Assembly (NCBI GenBank): GCA_946480605.1
Contig: CAMLKW010000045.1
Location: 1-23,434, forward strand
DNA length: 23,434 bases
DNA from: an uncultured Roseateles sp.
Lineage (GTDB): Bacteria > Pseudomonadota > Gammaproteobacteria > Burkholderiales > Burkholderiaceae
Direction of reading: 5' to 3'
The stretch's first letter is position 1; the number at the start of each line of letters is the position of its first letter. The notes under the pieces are model-generated. The model did no database searches and was not told the origin of the DNA. It worked only from the letters and a program-made list of their open reading frames with translations. A program made the translations under genes and the position numbers. This document shows, in pieces, positions 8,900 through 15,905 of the stretch.

Positions 8900-9275
8900 G
8901 GTCCGCCAGCTCGGCGCAATAGCTGATGAGGTCGTCCAGCTCGCGGCTCTTGTCGAACACGCGCTCGGCACCCAGGCTGGCGCAGCGGCGGCGCATCTCC
9001 TCGGTGGCGTAGTTGGTCAGCACCACTCGCCGCGCCCGCACGCCCAGCTGCTGGGCGGCCTGCAGCACGCCCAGGCCGGTGCCGGAGCGCAGGAACACGT
9101 CGACGATGAAGAGGTCGGCACTGGCCTCGGGGTCGCGGCTCATCCAGCGCACCGCGCCGGCCTCGTCGGGCACCGAGCCCACCACCTCGACCTGGGCCAG
9201 CTCTTCCAGCGTGGCGACCAGGTTCTCCAGGATCACCGGGCTGTCTTCGACGATGAAGGCTTTGAGTGCTGGCAT
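8865..9275 (-). CDS. Single-domain response regulator (receiver only)
   Basis: A 136-residue CheY-like receiver with no output domain. The acidic pocket is E10-D11, the phospho-acceptor is D59 (LFIVDVF), the switch residue is T87 (VVLTNYA) and the conserved lysine is K109 (VFDKS). All are present, so phosphorylation is expected. The last residues (HGAAGAAATAG) form a short low-complexity tail. The gene is first in a two-gene leftward operon with the CHASE3 kinase, whose start overlaps its 3' end. Lacking a DNA-binding domain, it may act as a phosphate sink, a phosphorelay partner or a protein-interaction switch; this is inference. The gap upstream of it contains the inverted heptamer site at 9365-9378. 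Confidence 0.92.
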   Translation of the reverse strand: MPALKAFIVEDSPVILENLVATLEELAQVEVVGSVPDEAGAVRWMSRDPEASADLFIVDVFLRSGTGLGVLQAAQQLGVRARRVVLTNYATEEMRRRCASLGAERVFDKSRELDDLISYCAELADHGAAGAAATAG

Positions 9276-9364
9276 GGCCCGACGGTTCGGCGGTATGGCG
9301 TGATGGGGAGCAAGTATGGACCGCTTCGGCGTCGGGCCGGCAGCATGGGCAGCGCGTCGCGTTG

Positions 9365-9378
9365 TAGGAATAGTCCTA
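9365..9378. promoter_or_regulatory. Inverted heptamer, candidate NarL/FixJ-type response-regulator site
   Basis: TAGGAATAGTCCTA consists of two abutting 7-mers, TAGGAAT and (on the other strand) TAGGACT. They share the TAGGA core and have perfect outer 5-bp arms. The site lies 11 bp past the BON gene stop and about 90 bp upstream of the stand-alone receiver start, a plausible promoter position for the receiver-kinase operon. Heptamers of this kind (BvgA: TTTCCTA-like) are bound by NarL-family regulators. The regulator encoded at 9905 is the natural candidate; this is inference. Confidence 0.45.
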
Positions 9379-9389
9379 GGCGCGCATTT

Positions 9390-9716
9390 TTACTGCGGTT
9401 GGCGCACCAGGATGTCGTTGCGCACGGCCACCACGCCCGAGGTCTCGCGCGCCAGCTTCTCGGCGGTGGCGCGCTCCTCGGCGCTCTTGGCGAAGCCGGC
9501 CAGCTGCACGGTGCCCTTCAGCGTCTCGACGCTGATGGCCATGGCGCTGACCACCGGGTCGGCGGCGAACTTGGATTTGACGCGCGTGGTCAGCGTCGCG
9601 TCGTCGATGTAGGTGCCGACGGTCTGCTGGTCGCGGGCGACGGCGCAGCCGGTGGTGGCGCCCAGCGTGGCGACGAGGGCGGCGGCGAGGGCGAGGGTCA
9701 GGACGGGCTTGTTCAT
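9390..9716 (-). CDS. BON-domain lipoprotein (OsmY-like)
   Basis: A 108-residue exported protein. The signal sequence MNKPVLTLALAAALVATLGA ends at a lipobox-like TTGC (Cys24), so a periplasm-facing lipoprotein is likely, although the -3 residue is not ideal. A single BON domain follows (about 35-105: DDATLTTRVKSKFAADPVV, then VETLKGTVQLAGFAKSAEER and VRNDILV). BON domains bind membranes or phospholipids, and OsmY is an osmotically induced member with two copies. ATG 9716 was chosen for its strong AAGGAGA with a 6-nt spacer; the frame extends to 9758 without one. The gene diverges from the LuxR-type response regulator (188-bp gap), suggesting that it is that regulator's target. Confidence 0.92.
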   Translation of the reverse strand: MNKPVLTLALAAALVATLGATTGCAVARDQQTVGTYIDDATLTTRVKSKFAADPVVSAMAISVETLKGTVQLAGFAKSAEERATAEKLARETSGVVAVRNDILVRQPQ

Positions 9717-9785
9717 TGGTTTCTCCTTGTTGGGCGGCCTGCCGGCCGCTGGAAGCAACTATCGGAGTGGCGCCCGGGCGCCGGC

Positions 9786-9836
9786 ATAGTCCCGTGGCTT
9801 GGGCCGCTGTCGGACACGTCCGGCGCATTTGTAGGA
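9786..9836. promoter_or_regulatory. Shared BON / response-regulator promoter region with repeated half-sites
   Basis: The 188-bp divergent gap holds ATAGTCC (9786-9792) and TTGTAGGA (9829-9836). Both are exact copies of the two halves of the inverted heptamer at 9365-9378 (TTGTAGGA occurs at 9362-9369 and ATAGTCC at 9370-9376). Between them is CGGACACGTCCG (9811-9822), 5-bp inverted arms around AC. Recurrence of the same words in both regulatory gaps of this cluster points to one regulator controlling it. No clear -35/-10 pair could be assigned. Confidence 0.4.
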
Positions 9837-9904
9837 CGCCCGCCGCTGGAGGGTGCGGCATGCGGCTGTTACGCTGAAAGCATCATCGCTATGAAGACGA
9901 CACC

Positions 9905-10555
9905 ATGATCCGCATCGGCATCGTTGACGACCACGCCATCGTGCGCACCGGGCTGCGCCAGTTCCTGTCGGACCACGTGGACCTGCGCGTCACCGGCGAA
10001 GGCAGCAGCGGCCACGAGGCGCTGGACATGGCCCGCAAGGGCGATGTGGACGTGCTGCTGCTGGACATCTCCATGCCCGACCAGAGCGGCGTCGACGCGC
10101 TGGCGGCCATCAAGGCGCGCTTCCCGGAGCTGCCCGTGCTCATTCTCAGCGGCTTCCCCGAGGCGCATTACGCGACGACGCTGCTGCGCCAGGGCGCCAG
10201 CGGCTACCTGAACAAGGAGTGCGACCCCGACGAGATCGCCAACGCGATCCGGCTGGTGGCGCGCGGCCGGCGCTACATCAGCCCGGCGGTCGCCGAGCAG
10301 CTGGCCGACAGCGTGGTGGGCGGCGGCGCGGCCGGCGCGGCGCCCGACAAGCCGCTGCACGAGGCGCTGTCGGAGCGCGAGTTCCAGGTCTTCCTGCGGC
10401 TGGCCCAGGGCGAGACCGTGGGCCACATCGCCGAGGCGCTGTTCCTCAGCGTGAAGACCGTCAGCACCTACCGCACCCGCGTGCTTGAGAAGCTGAAACT
10501 GGCCACGAACAGCGACCTGACCTACTACGCGCTGAAGAACGGGCTGATCCAGTGA
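9905..10555 (+). CDS. NarL/FixJ-family response regulator (LuxR-type HTH)
   Basis: A 216-residue cytosolic transcription factor. The receiver has D8-D9, phospho-acceptor D54 (LLLDISMPD), switch residue S82 and K104. A LuxR HTH occupies about residues 153-212 (LSEREFQVFLRLAQGETVGH, then LFLSVKTVSTYRTRVLEKL). The expected partner is the HisKA_3 kinase at 7442-8899, which sits in the same cluster but on the opposite strand beyond the BON gene. The ribosome site before ATG 9905 is weak (GAAGACG). A strong hairpin begins 5 bp after the stop. It probably autoregulates and controls the BON gene through the shared upstream region. Confidence 0.94.
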   Translation: MIRIGIVDDHAIVRTGLRQFLSDHVDLRVTGEGSSGHEALDMARKGDVDVLLLDISMPDQSGVDALAAIKARFPELPVLILSGFPEAHYATTLLRQGASGYLNKECDPDEIANAIRLVARGRRYISPAVAEQLADSVVGGGAAGAAPDKPLHEALSEREFQVFLRLAQGETVGHIAEALFLSVKTVSTYRTRVLEKLKLATNSDLTYYALKNGLIQ

Positions 10556-10559
10556 ATGA

Positions 10560-10598
10560 AACAAGCCCCCCGCGGCTTGCGCTGCGGGGGGGCTTGTT
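10560..10598 (-). terminator. Strong hairpin between convergent genes
   Basis: AACAAGCCCCCCGC pairs with GCGGGGGGGCTTGTT (14 bp with one bulged G) around a 10-nt loop. On the minus strand the stem runs into TTGTTTCATT, so it best fits Rho-independent termination of leftward transcription from the small ORF at 10612-10803. Lying just after the response-regulator stop at 10555, it could also end rightward transcription, but it lacks a U-tract on that strand. Confidence 0.65.
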
Positions 10599-10611
10599 CG
10601 TCGTGGCGGGC

Positions 10612-10803
10612 TCAGCAGGGCGACGTGGGGTCGTCGCTCGCACCGTCATCCAGCGTCCAGGGCAGGGCGGACTCGTAGCCCAGCACCGGGTCGGCGGCGA
10701 CCGTGTCGGTGGCGCCGGGCCACCAGCGCGTCAGCGCGGACATCAGTGGGCGGCTGGGCGTGGCTTGCAGGGCGGTCTCGAAGGGGCTGCTGTGGTCTGC
10801 CAT
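10612..10803 (-). CDS. Hypothetical 63-residue protein
   Basis: An ORF starting MADHSSPFETALQATPSR and ending in an acidic tail (TLDDGASDDPTSPC). Family not recognised; there is no signal peptide or TM helix. Support is indirect: GGAG lies 5 nt before the ATG, a terminator-like hairpin with a U-tract follows the stop in the correct orientation, and it fills an otherwise empty 370-bp gap (10556-10925). The frame is open further upstream (to 11232), but that part only shadows the GGDEF gene; an alternative ATG is at 10842. The Trp-Trp-Pro (ALTRWWPG) and LPWTLDD pieces look like binding motifs rather than an enzyme. It may be a small cytosolic adaptor or a chance ORF. Confidence 0.45.
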   Translation of the reverse strand: MADHSSPFETALQATPSRPLMSALTRWWPGATDTVAADPVLGYESALPWTLDDGASDDPTSPC

Positions 10804-10880
10804 GGGGGCTCCGGAGGCTGGCTGGTCGGGTGCTGCCAGCATCCCCGAGCGCCTGCCTCGCCCGCATCGGCGTGAGGCGT

Positions 10881-10912
10881 GTCGGCGTGTCGGACAAGAC
10901 CGACACGCCGAC
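10881..10912 (-). terminator. Perfect 13-bp hairpin after the GGDEF gene
   Basis: GTCGGCGTGTCGG and CCGACACGCCGAC are perfectly complementary around a 6-nt loop, 13 bp beyond the stop of the leftward degenerate-GGDEF gene. There is no U-tract, so it is either a U-less terminator, an mRNA 3' end stabiliser or an attenuator before the small downstream ORF. Confidence 0.55.
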
Positions 10913-10925
10913 CGGGGGGCACCCC

Positions 10926-12086
10926 TCAGTCGCTCACGCCCGGCTCGGCCACCAGCAGGCCGCTGCCGGCCCGCGTGGCCTCGTGCAGGGCCACCTCGGC
11001 GCGGCGCTGCAGGTCGGGCAGGCCGCGGTCGCCAGGGCGCAGCTTGGCCCAGCCGGCGCTGAAGGTGGGCTGCATGCCCAACTCCATCTGCGCGCGGGCC
11101 GCCAGCGCGGCGCGCAGGCGGCGATCCAGCGCCTGCGGGCCCTCGGGCAGGCAGCGGGCCATCAGCACGCCGAATCGGTCCTCGTCCAGCCGGCCGGCCA
11201 GGTCGCCCAGCCGCATCTGCGCGTGCACGCAACTGGCGAACAGCGCCAGTGCACGGTCGGCGAAGTCGGCGCCGTGCTCGTCGCGCAGCGCCTCCAGGCC
11301 GTCCAGGCGCACCACCACCAGCGCCAGCGGCTCGTCGTAGCGGCGCGCCATCGAGATCAGGTCCACCGAGCGCTGCGTGAAGGCCGCGCTGTCGGTCAGG
11401 CCGGTCAGGCCGTCGGTCTGCGTCAGCCGCGCCAGCTCGGCCTCGACCTGACTGCGCCAGGCCAGCAGCACCATGGGCAGCGCCAGCAGCAGCGCCAACT
11501 GGCCACTCAGGCCCAGCAGCAGGTCAGGCAGGGCGGTGTCGCCCTGGCCGCGGGCCACGAGGGTGGCGCGCCAGCTCAGCGCCAGCATCAGCGGCAGCAC
11601 GGCGGCCAGGCCCAGCATGCGCCAGCGGCGGCTGTTCAGGCCCTGCACGACCGTGGCCCGGCCGGGGCGCGCCAGCAGCACGCCCAGCCAGATGAGCTGT
11701 GCGGCCAGCACCAGGTCGGCCAGTGCCAGCGCCAGCATGCGCTGCTGCCACAGCAGTGCATGCAGCAGCGCGATGACGAGGGGTGCCGCGGCCATTGCGC
11801 GCCGGCCGCGCTGCGGCACCAGCCACAGGCCCAGCGCCCACCACAGCGACGACAGTCCGATGCTGATGGCCGCGAAGCCCGCCAGCTGCACGCCCATGGG
11901 CGCCTCGTCCGGGCCGCCGAAGGCCGGGCTTAGCAGCACCAGGCCCAGGCCCAGCACCAGCAGCGCCACCTGCGCCCAGCGGCCGCCGGCGCTGGCGCCG
12001 CGCCAGCCGATGAAGACGATGAGCACCAGCGCGGCCGCCATGGCCTGCAGCGGCATCAGCGCGAAGAGGGCGTCGGTGAACGTCAT
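10926..12086 (-). CDS. Membrane protein with degenerate GGDEF domain (predicted c-di-GMP receptor)
   Basis: A 386-residue inner-membrane protein. About six hydrophobic helices fill residues 10-215, followed by a C-terminal GGDEF domain from about 218 ([16 protein letters not shown]). The active-site loop that should read GGDEF/GGEEF is DEDRF (301-305) in the context [11 protein letters not shown]. Both glycines and the catalytic acid are replaced, and the first metal-binding aspartate position is Arg (VVVRLDGLE). Diguanylate cyclase activity is therefore very unlikely. The inhibitory-site motif RxxD is kept at the correct distance (R292-L-G-D295), so c-di-GMP binding remains plausible, as in other degenerate GGDEF receptors. 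ATG 12086 overlaps the creA stop by 4 bp (ATGA), implying translational coupling. A perfect hairpin follows the stop. Confidence 0.92.
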   Translation of the reverse strand: MTFTDALFALMPLQAMAAALVLIVFIGWRGASAGGRWAQVALLVLGLGLVLLSPAFGGPDEAPMGVQLAGFAAISIGLSSLWWALGLWLVPQRGRRAMAAAPLVIALLHALLWQQRMLALALADLVLAAQLIWLGVLLARPGRATVVQGLNSRRWRMLGLAAVLPLMLALSWRATLVARGQGDTALPDLLLGLSGQLALLLALPMVLLAWRSQVEAELARLTQTDGLTGLTDSAAFTQRSVDLISMARRYDEPLALVVVRLDGLEALRDEHGADFADRALALFASCVHAQMRLGDLAGRLDEDRFGVLMARCLPEGPQALDRRLRAALAARAQMELGMQPTFSAGWAKLRPGDRGLPDLQRRAEVALHEATRAGSGLLVAEPGVSD

Positions 12087-12547
12087 TTCTTGACCGGGAT
12101 GGGTGTTTCGCGGGCCACCGGCACGGCGGTCACGCTGTTCTGCGGCGAGCCATCGATGAGGCGGTCGGAATAGGTCAGGTAGACCAGCGTGTTGCGCGGC
12201 GCGTCCACCATGCGGACGATGCGCAGCCGCTTGAACACCAGCGAGATGCGCTCGCTGAACACCTCCTCCTGGCGGGGCAGCGGTTGGGGGATCTGCACCG
12301 GCCCGACCTGACGGCAGGCGATGGAGGCCTCGGCCTTGTCCTCGGCCAGCCCGATGGCGCCCTTGATGCCGCCGGTCTTGGCGCGCGACACATAGCAGGT
12401 CACGCCCGGCACCTTGGGGTCGTCGTAGGCGTCCACGACGATTTTGTGGTCCGGGCCGATCAGCTTGAAGGCGGTGTCCACGGAACCGATGGGTTCGGCG
12501 CTGGCTCCGACCGTGCCGAGCAGGAGGAGAAGGGCGGCGTGCTTCAT
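12083..12547 (-). CDS. creA: CreA family protein
   Basis: A 154-residue protein, near the usual CreA length (about 157 in E. coli). A cleavable signal peptide ([17 protein letters not shown], cut after residue 17) sends it to the periplasm. Family features are [39 protein letters not shown], the [17 protein letters not shown] segment and the C-terminal [20 protein letters not shown]. Two Cys residues may form a disulfide. The molecular function of CreA is unknown; in E. coli it lies in the cre locus with the CreBC two-component system, which is absent here. Its stop overlaps the start of the degenerate-GGDEF gene, so the two are probably co-translated. The ribosome site is weak. It is divergent from the TetR gene across 132 bp. 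Confidence 0.94.
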   Translation of the reverse strand: MKHAALLLLLGTVGASAEPIGSVDTAFKLIGPDHKIVVDAYDDPKVPGVTCYVSRAKTGGIKGAIGLAEDKAEASIACRQVGPVQIPQPLPRQEEVFSERISLVFKRLRIVRMVDAPRNTLVYLTYSDRLIDGSPQNSVTAVPVARETPIPVKK

Positions 12548-12642
12548 CGGGCCAGTCTAGGGCTTGTTCAATGGATGGTGCGCCCGGTGGAATCCGGGGT
12601 CAGGCCATGCGGCTTGTGAAACAAAACGATATCAAACGAAAT

Positions 12643-12660
12643 CAATCAAGCGCTTGATTG
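12643..12660. promoter_or_regulatory. Perfect 18-bp palindrome, likely TetR operator
   Basis: CAATCAAGCGCTTGATTG is a perfect palindrome ending 19 bp before the TetR start and lying in an A/T-rich patch. This is the size, symmetry and position of a TetR-family operator. Occupancy would repress the regulator-efflux operon and could also touch creA, whose start is 96 bp away on the other side. No definite -35/-10 was assigned. Confidence 0.75.
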
Positions 12661-12679
12661 TCGGTTACAGTCCGCGCCC

Positions 12680-13399
12680 ATGCCGCCAAAGAAGCCCCCC
12701 GCCGAGCCCGCCGCCCCACCACCATCGCGCGCCGGCCGCCGCGCCAAGGAAGATGCCGTCGACGCCCGCGCCATGCTGCTCAGCGCCGCCGCGCGGCTGT
12801 TCGCCGAGCAGGGCGTGGCGCGCACGACCACGCGCGAGATCTGCGGCGCCGCCGGTCTCAACCCCGGCGCCATCCACTACCACTTCGGCGACAAGGACGG
12901 CCTGTACCGCGCCGTGCTGACGACGCCCATCGAGGCGCTGAACGCCGAGCTGGCCGGCTTCGACGACCCCGCGCTGTCGCTGCGCGAGGTGCTGCAGCGC
13001 GTGCTGCTGCCCTTCATGGACGACGACGGCGACCCCGACGAGCGCGCCGTCATGCAGCTCTACCTGAACGAGATGCAGCGGCCCAGCGCGGTGTTCGCCG
13101 AGGTGTTCACCGAGCTGATCGCACCGGTGCACCAGGCCATGGCCCGCGTGCTGTGCCGCCACATGGGCCTGGACGAGCCCGACCCCGCGCTGCACCAGTT
13201 GCTGTACGGCCTGCAGGCCATGGCGCACGACTACTGCCTGAGCCGCCCGCTGATGGACCTGATGACGCCCGGCATGCTGGACGCGCCCGGCGCGCTGGAC
13301 GAGGTGGGCGAGCGCATCGTCGACTGGGGCCTGGCCCTGGTGGAACACGAGCGCCGCCGCCGCGGCCTGACGAAGAAGTCCCCGAGAAGCCCCCGATGA
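12680..13399 (+). CDS. TetR/AcrR-family transcriptional repressor of the efflux operon
   Basis: A 239-residue cytosolic protein. A Pro/Ala/Lys-rich leader (about 1-25) precedes the TetR HTH at about 30-75 (LLSAAARLFAEQGVARTTTR, then CGAAGLNPGAIHYHFGDKDG), which has the characteristic Y-x-F-x-x-K-x-x-L end. The helical C-terminal domain resembles the CerR-type ligand-binding domain (LYLNEMQRPSAVFAEVF). A perfect palindrome lies just upstream, supporting autoregulation. No Shine-Dalgarno is evident before ATG 12680. The stop overlaps the next ATG (ATGA), so regulator and efflux genes form one operon. Confidence 0.94.
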   Translation: MPPKKPPAEPAAPPPSRAGRRAKEDAVDARAMLLSAAARLFAEQGVARTTTREICGAAGLNPGAIHYHFGDKDGLYRAVLTTPIEALNAELAGFDDPALSLREVLQRVLLPFMDDDGDPDERAVMQLYLNEMQRPSAVFAEVFTELIAPVHQAMARVLCRHMGLDEPDPALHQLLYGLQAMAHDYCLSRPLMDLMTPGMLDAPGALDEVGERIVDWGLALVEHERRRRGLTKKSPRSPR

Positions 13400-14763
13400 C
13401 CCGATCCCTACTGCCCCTGGCCGCAGCGCTGCTGCTGGCCGCCTGCGCCACGCCGCAGGCTCCGTCTCCCCAGGCACCCGTGCGCCTGCCCGCGACCTGG
13501 CTGGCACCGCAGGCTGGCGCCGAACTCGCCGCCGACTGGTGGCAAGGCCTGGCCGACCCGGCACTGCCCGCGCTGGTCGCCAAGGCCTGGACGCAGAGCC
13601 CCACGCTGGCGCAAGCCCGTGCGCGGTTGGCGCAGGCGCAGGCGCAGCGCGGTGCCGCGCAGGCCGCTTTAGGCCCGCGCTTCTTCAGCCAGGTGTCGCC
13701 CAGCCGCGGCCAGATGGCGCCGCCGTTGTCACCCACCACCAGCGCGACCTGGACCGTGCAGGCCGGCTGGGAGCTTGACCTGTTCGGCAGCGCCCGCGCC
13801 GCGCGCGATGCGGCCGGCGCCCGCGCCGAGGCCGCCGAGCTGACGCTGGCCCATGCGCGCCAGACGCTGGCCGTGGAGGTGGCGCAGGCGCTGTTCGCTT
13901 GGCGCCATGCCGATGCGCAGCTCGAACTGGCGCGCCGCGACGAGGCGCTGGCCGAGCGGCTGGCCCAGGCCGATGCCGACGCCGCCCGTGCCGGCACCCT
14001 CAGCGCTGCCCAGGCCGCGCTGGGCCAGACGCTGGCCGCCGGCGCCCGCAGCGCCACGCAGGCCTGGGTCGAGCAGCGCGGCGCCTGGCTGCAGACGCTG
14101 GCGCTGCTGGTGGCCGACGACGCCGCGGCGCTGCAGCTCGCCGCGGCGCCGCTGCCCGCCCCGGCCGCTTTGGGCGTGCAGGCGCTGCCCGCCACGCTGT
14201 TGGAACGCCGTGCCGACCTGGCCGCCGCGCTGCGCCAGTGGCAGGCCGCCGCGCTGGACGCGCAGGGCACGGCCATCGCCGAGCGCGCGCCGCAGCTCAG
14301 CTTCGGCGCGCTGGTGGGCCGTGGCCGCTGGCAGGTGGACGGCGCCAACGTGACCGGCTCGATCTGGAACCTCGCGCCCACGCTGACCGTTCCCATCTTC
14401 GACGGCGGCGGCCGCGCGGCCGCGACGGCCAGCACCCGCGCGCAGCAGGATGAAGCCCGCGCGGGCCTGGAGGCGCAGTGGCGCGGCGCGGTCGCCGAGG
14501 TCGAACAAGCGCTGCTGCGCTGGCATGCCGCCACGGCCAGCCGCCGCGAGGCCGAGACCACGCGCGGCCACTGGCAGCGCATCGCCGATGCCAGCCGCGC
14601 CCAGGCCCGCGCGGGCCTGATCAGCGGCCAGTCGCTGGCCCGTGATGAACGCAATGCGCTGGCCGCCAGCAGCGCCGCCCTGGATGCGGCGCGCGAGCAG
14701 ACCGCCGCCTACCTCCAACTCGTCCGCGCCCTGGGTGGCGGCTGGACCGCGAACAAGACCTGA
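13396..14763 (+). CDS. RND efflux outer-membrane factor, NodT/OprM-type lipoprotein
   Basis: A 455-residue TolC-like outer-membrane channel. The signal peptide ends in the lipobox LLAAC with acylated Cys17. The tandem OEP repeats are visible: the first is long, Ala/Gln-rich coiled coil (LAQARARLAQAQAQRGAAQA), then WELDLFGSARAARDAA. The second repeat has LTVPIFDGGGRAAA and GLISGQSLARDERN. NPALP-type motifs are replaced by LADPALPALVAKAW. It is translationally coupled to tetR by a 4-bp overlap and followed 14 bp later by the adaptor. It would complete a tripartite pump spanning both membranes. Ala and Gln dominate its composition, giving long open shadow frames on the other strand. Confidence 0.94.
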   Translation: MTRSLLPLAAALLLAACATPQAPSPQAPVRLPATWLAPQAGAELAADWWQGLADPALPALVAKAWTQSPTLAQARARLAQAQAQRGAAQAALGPRFFSQVSPSRGQMAPPLSPTTSATWTVQAGWELDLFGSARAARDAAGARAEAAELTLAHARQTLAVEVAQALFAWRHADAQLELARRDEALAERLAQADADAARAGTLSAAQAALGQTLAAGARSATQAWVEQRGAWLQTLALLVADDAAALQLAAAPLPAPAALGVQALPATLLERRADLAAALRQWQAAALDAQGTAIAERAPQLSFGALVGRGRWQVDGANVTGSIWNLAPTLTVPIFDGGGRAAATASTRAQQDEARAGLEAQWRGAVAEVEQALLRWHAATASRREAETTRGHWQRIADASRAQARAGLISGQSLARDERNALAASSAALDAAREQTAAYLQLVRALGGGWTANKT

Positions 14764-14777
14764 GAAACGACGACCCC

Positions 14778-15896
14778 ATGAAGATCAAGAAGCCGTCCCT
14801 CCCCGTCGTCGCCAGCACCATGCTGCTGGCCGCCCTGGCTGCCGCGCTGCTGCTGGCCCTGCAACCTGCCGATGCCGCCGATGCGGTGGCCGCGACCGAC
14901 AAGGCCGCCGCGCCCAAGCCCGCGCTGACCGTGGCCGCCGTGCAGCCGCGCGCCGAGACCTGGCCCCGCACGCTGTCCGCCAACGGCAGCCTGGCCGCGT
15001 GGCGCGAGGTGCAGGTGGGCACCGAGGCCACGGGCCAGCGCATCGAGCAGGTGGCCGTGGACATCGGCCAGCGCGTCAAGAAGGGCCAGTTGCTGGCCCA
15101 GCTGGCGTCCAGCAGCCTGGGCGCCGAGTTGGCCGCCAGCAAGGCGGCGCTGCTGGAGGCGCAGGCCGCCGCGCAGGACGCCGCCGCCAACGCCGCGCGG
15201 CTGAAGAGCCTGGCCGGCACCGAGGCCGTCAGCGCGCAGCAGGTGGACCAGGCGACGGCGGCCGACGCGACGGCGCGGGCCCGCGTGGCCGCGGCGCAAG
15301 CGCGCGTGAAGGCGGACGAGCTGCGGCTGTCGTTCACGCGCGTGGTGGCGCCGGCCGACGGCGTCATCGCCACCAAGGAGGCCGTCGAAGGCGCGCTGCC
15401 GCAGCCGGGCCAGACGCTGTTCACGCTGATCCGCGACGGCCGCCTGGAATGGCGTGCCGAGGTGCCGGGTGCCGACCTGCCGACGCTGTCGCCGGGCCAG
15501 AAGGTGCGCATCACGCCGGCCGGCGGCGCGGCCGTGGACGGCAAGGTGCGCCTGGTCGCGCCCACCGTGGACCCGGCCACGCGCATGGGCCGTGTGCTGG
15601 TGGATGTGCCTGCAGCGGGTGCGGCGCGCGCGGGCATGTTCGCGCGCGGCGAGTTCGTGCTCGGCGAGGCGCCGGTGCTGACGCTGCCGCAGGGCGCGCT
15701 GCTGCTGCGTGATGGCTTCGCCTACGTGTTCCGCATCGAGGGCAGCAAGGTGCGCCAGCTCAAGGTCGAGGCGGGCCGCCGCCAGGGTGACCGCGTCGAG
15801 ATCCGCACCGGCCTGAAGGCCGGCGAGGCCGTCGTGCAGCAGGGCGTGGGTTTCCTGGCCGACGGCGACACCGTCAAGGTCACGGCCGCCAAGTAA
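14778..15896 (+). CDS. RND efflux periplasmic adaptor (membrane fusion protein)
   Basis: A 372-residue HlyD/AcrA-like adaptor. One N-terminal membrane/signal helix (about 12-34) is followed by a lipoyl half-motif (GQRIEQVAVDIGQRVKKGQL) and an Ala-rich alpha-hairpin coiled coil (about 110-185). The second lipoyl half is FTRVVAPADGVIATKEAVEG. The beta-barrel and membrane-proximal domains follow (VRITPAGGAAVDGKVRLVAP; YVFRIEGSKVRQLKVEAG). No lipobox is seen, so it is probably held by its N-terminal helix. It lies between the outer-membrane factor and the pump and ends 9 bp before the pump gene. Confidence 0.95.
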   Translation: MKIKKPSLPVVASTMLLAALAAALLLALQPADAADAVAATDKAAAPKPALTVAAVQPRAETWPRTLSANGSLAAWREVQVGTEATGQRIEQVAVDIGQRVKKGQLLAQLASSSLGAELAASKAALLEAQAAAQDAAANAARLKSLAGTEAVSAQQVDQATAADATARARVAAAQARVKADELRLSFTRVVAPADGVIATKEAVEGALPQPGQTLFTLIRDGRLEWRAEVPGADLPTLSPGQKVRITPAGGAAVDGKVRLVAPTVDPATRMGRVLVDVPAAGAARAGMFARGEFVLGEAPVLTLPQGALLLRDGFAYVFRIEGSKVRQLKVEAGRRQGDRVEIRTGLKAGEAVVQQGVGFLADGDTVKVTAAK

Positions 15897-15905
15897 GAGG
15901 ACCCC

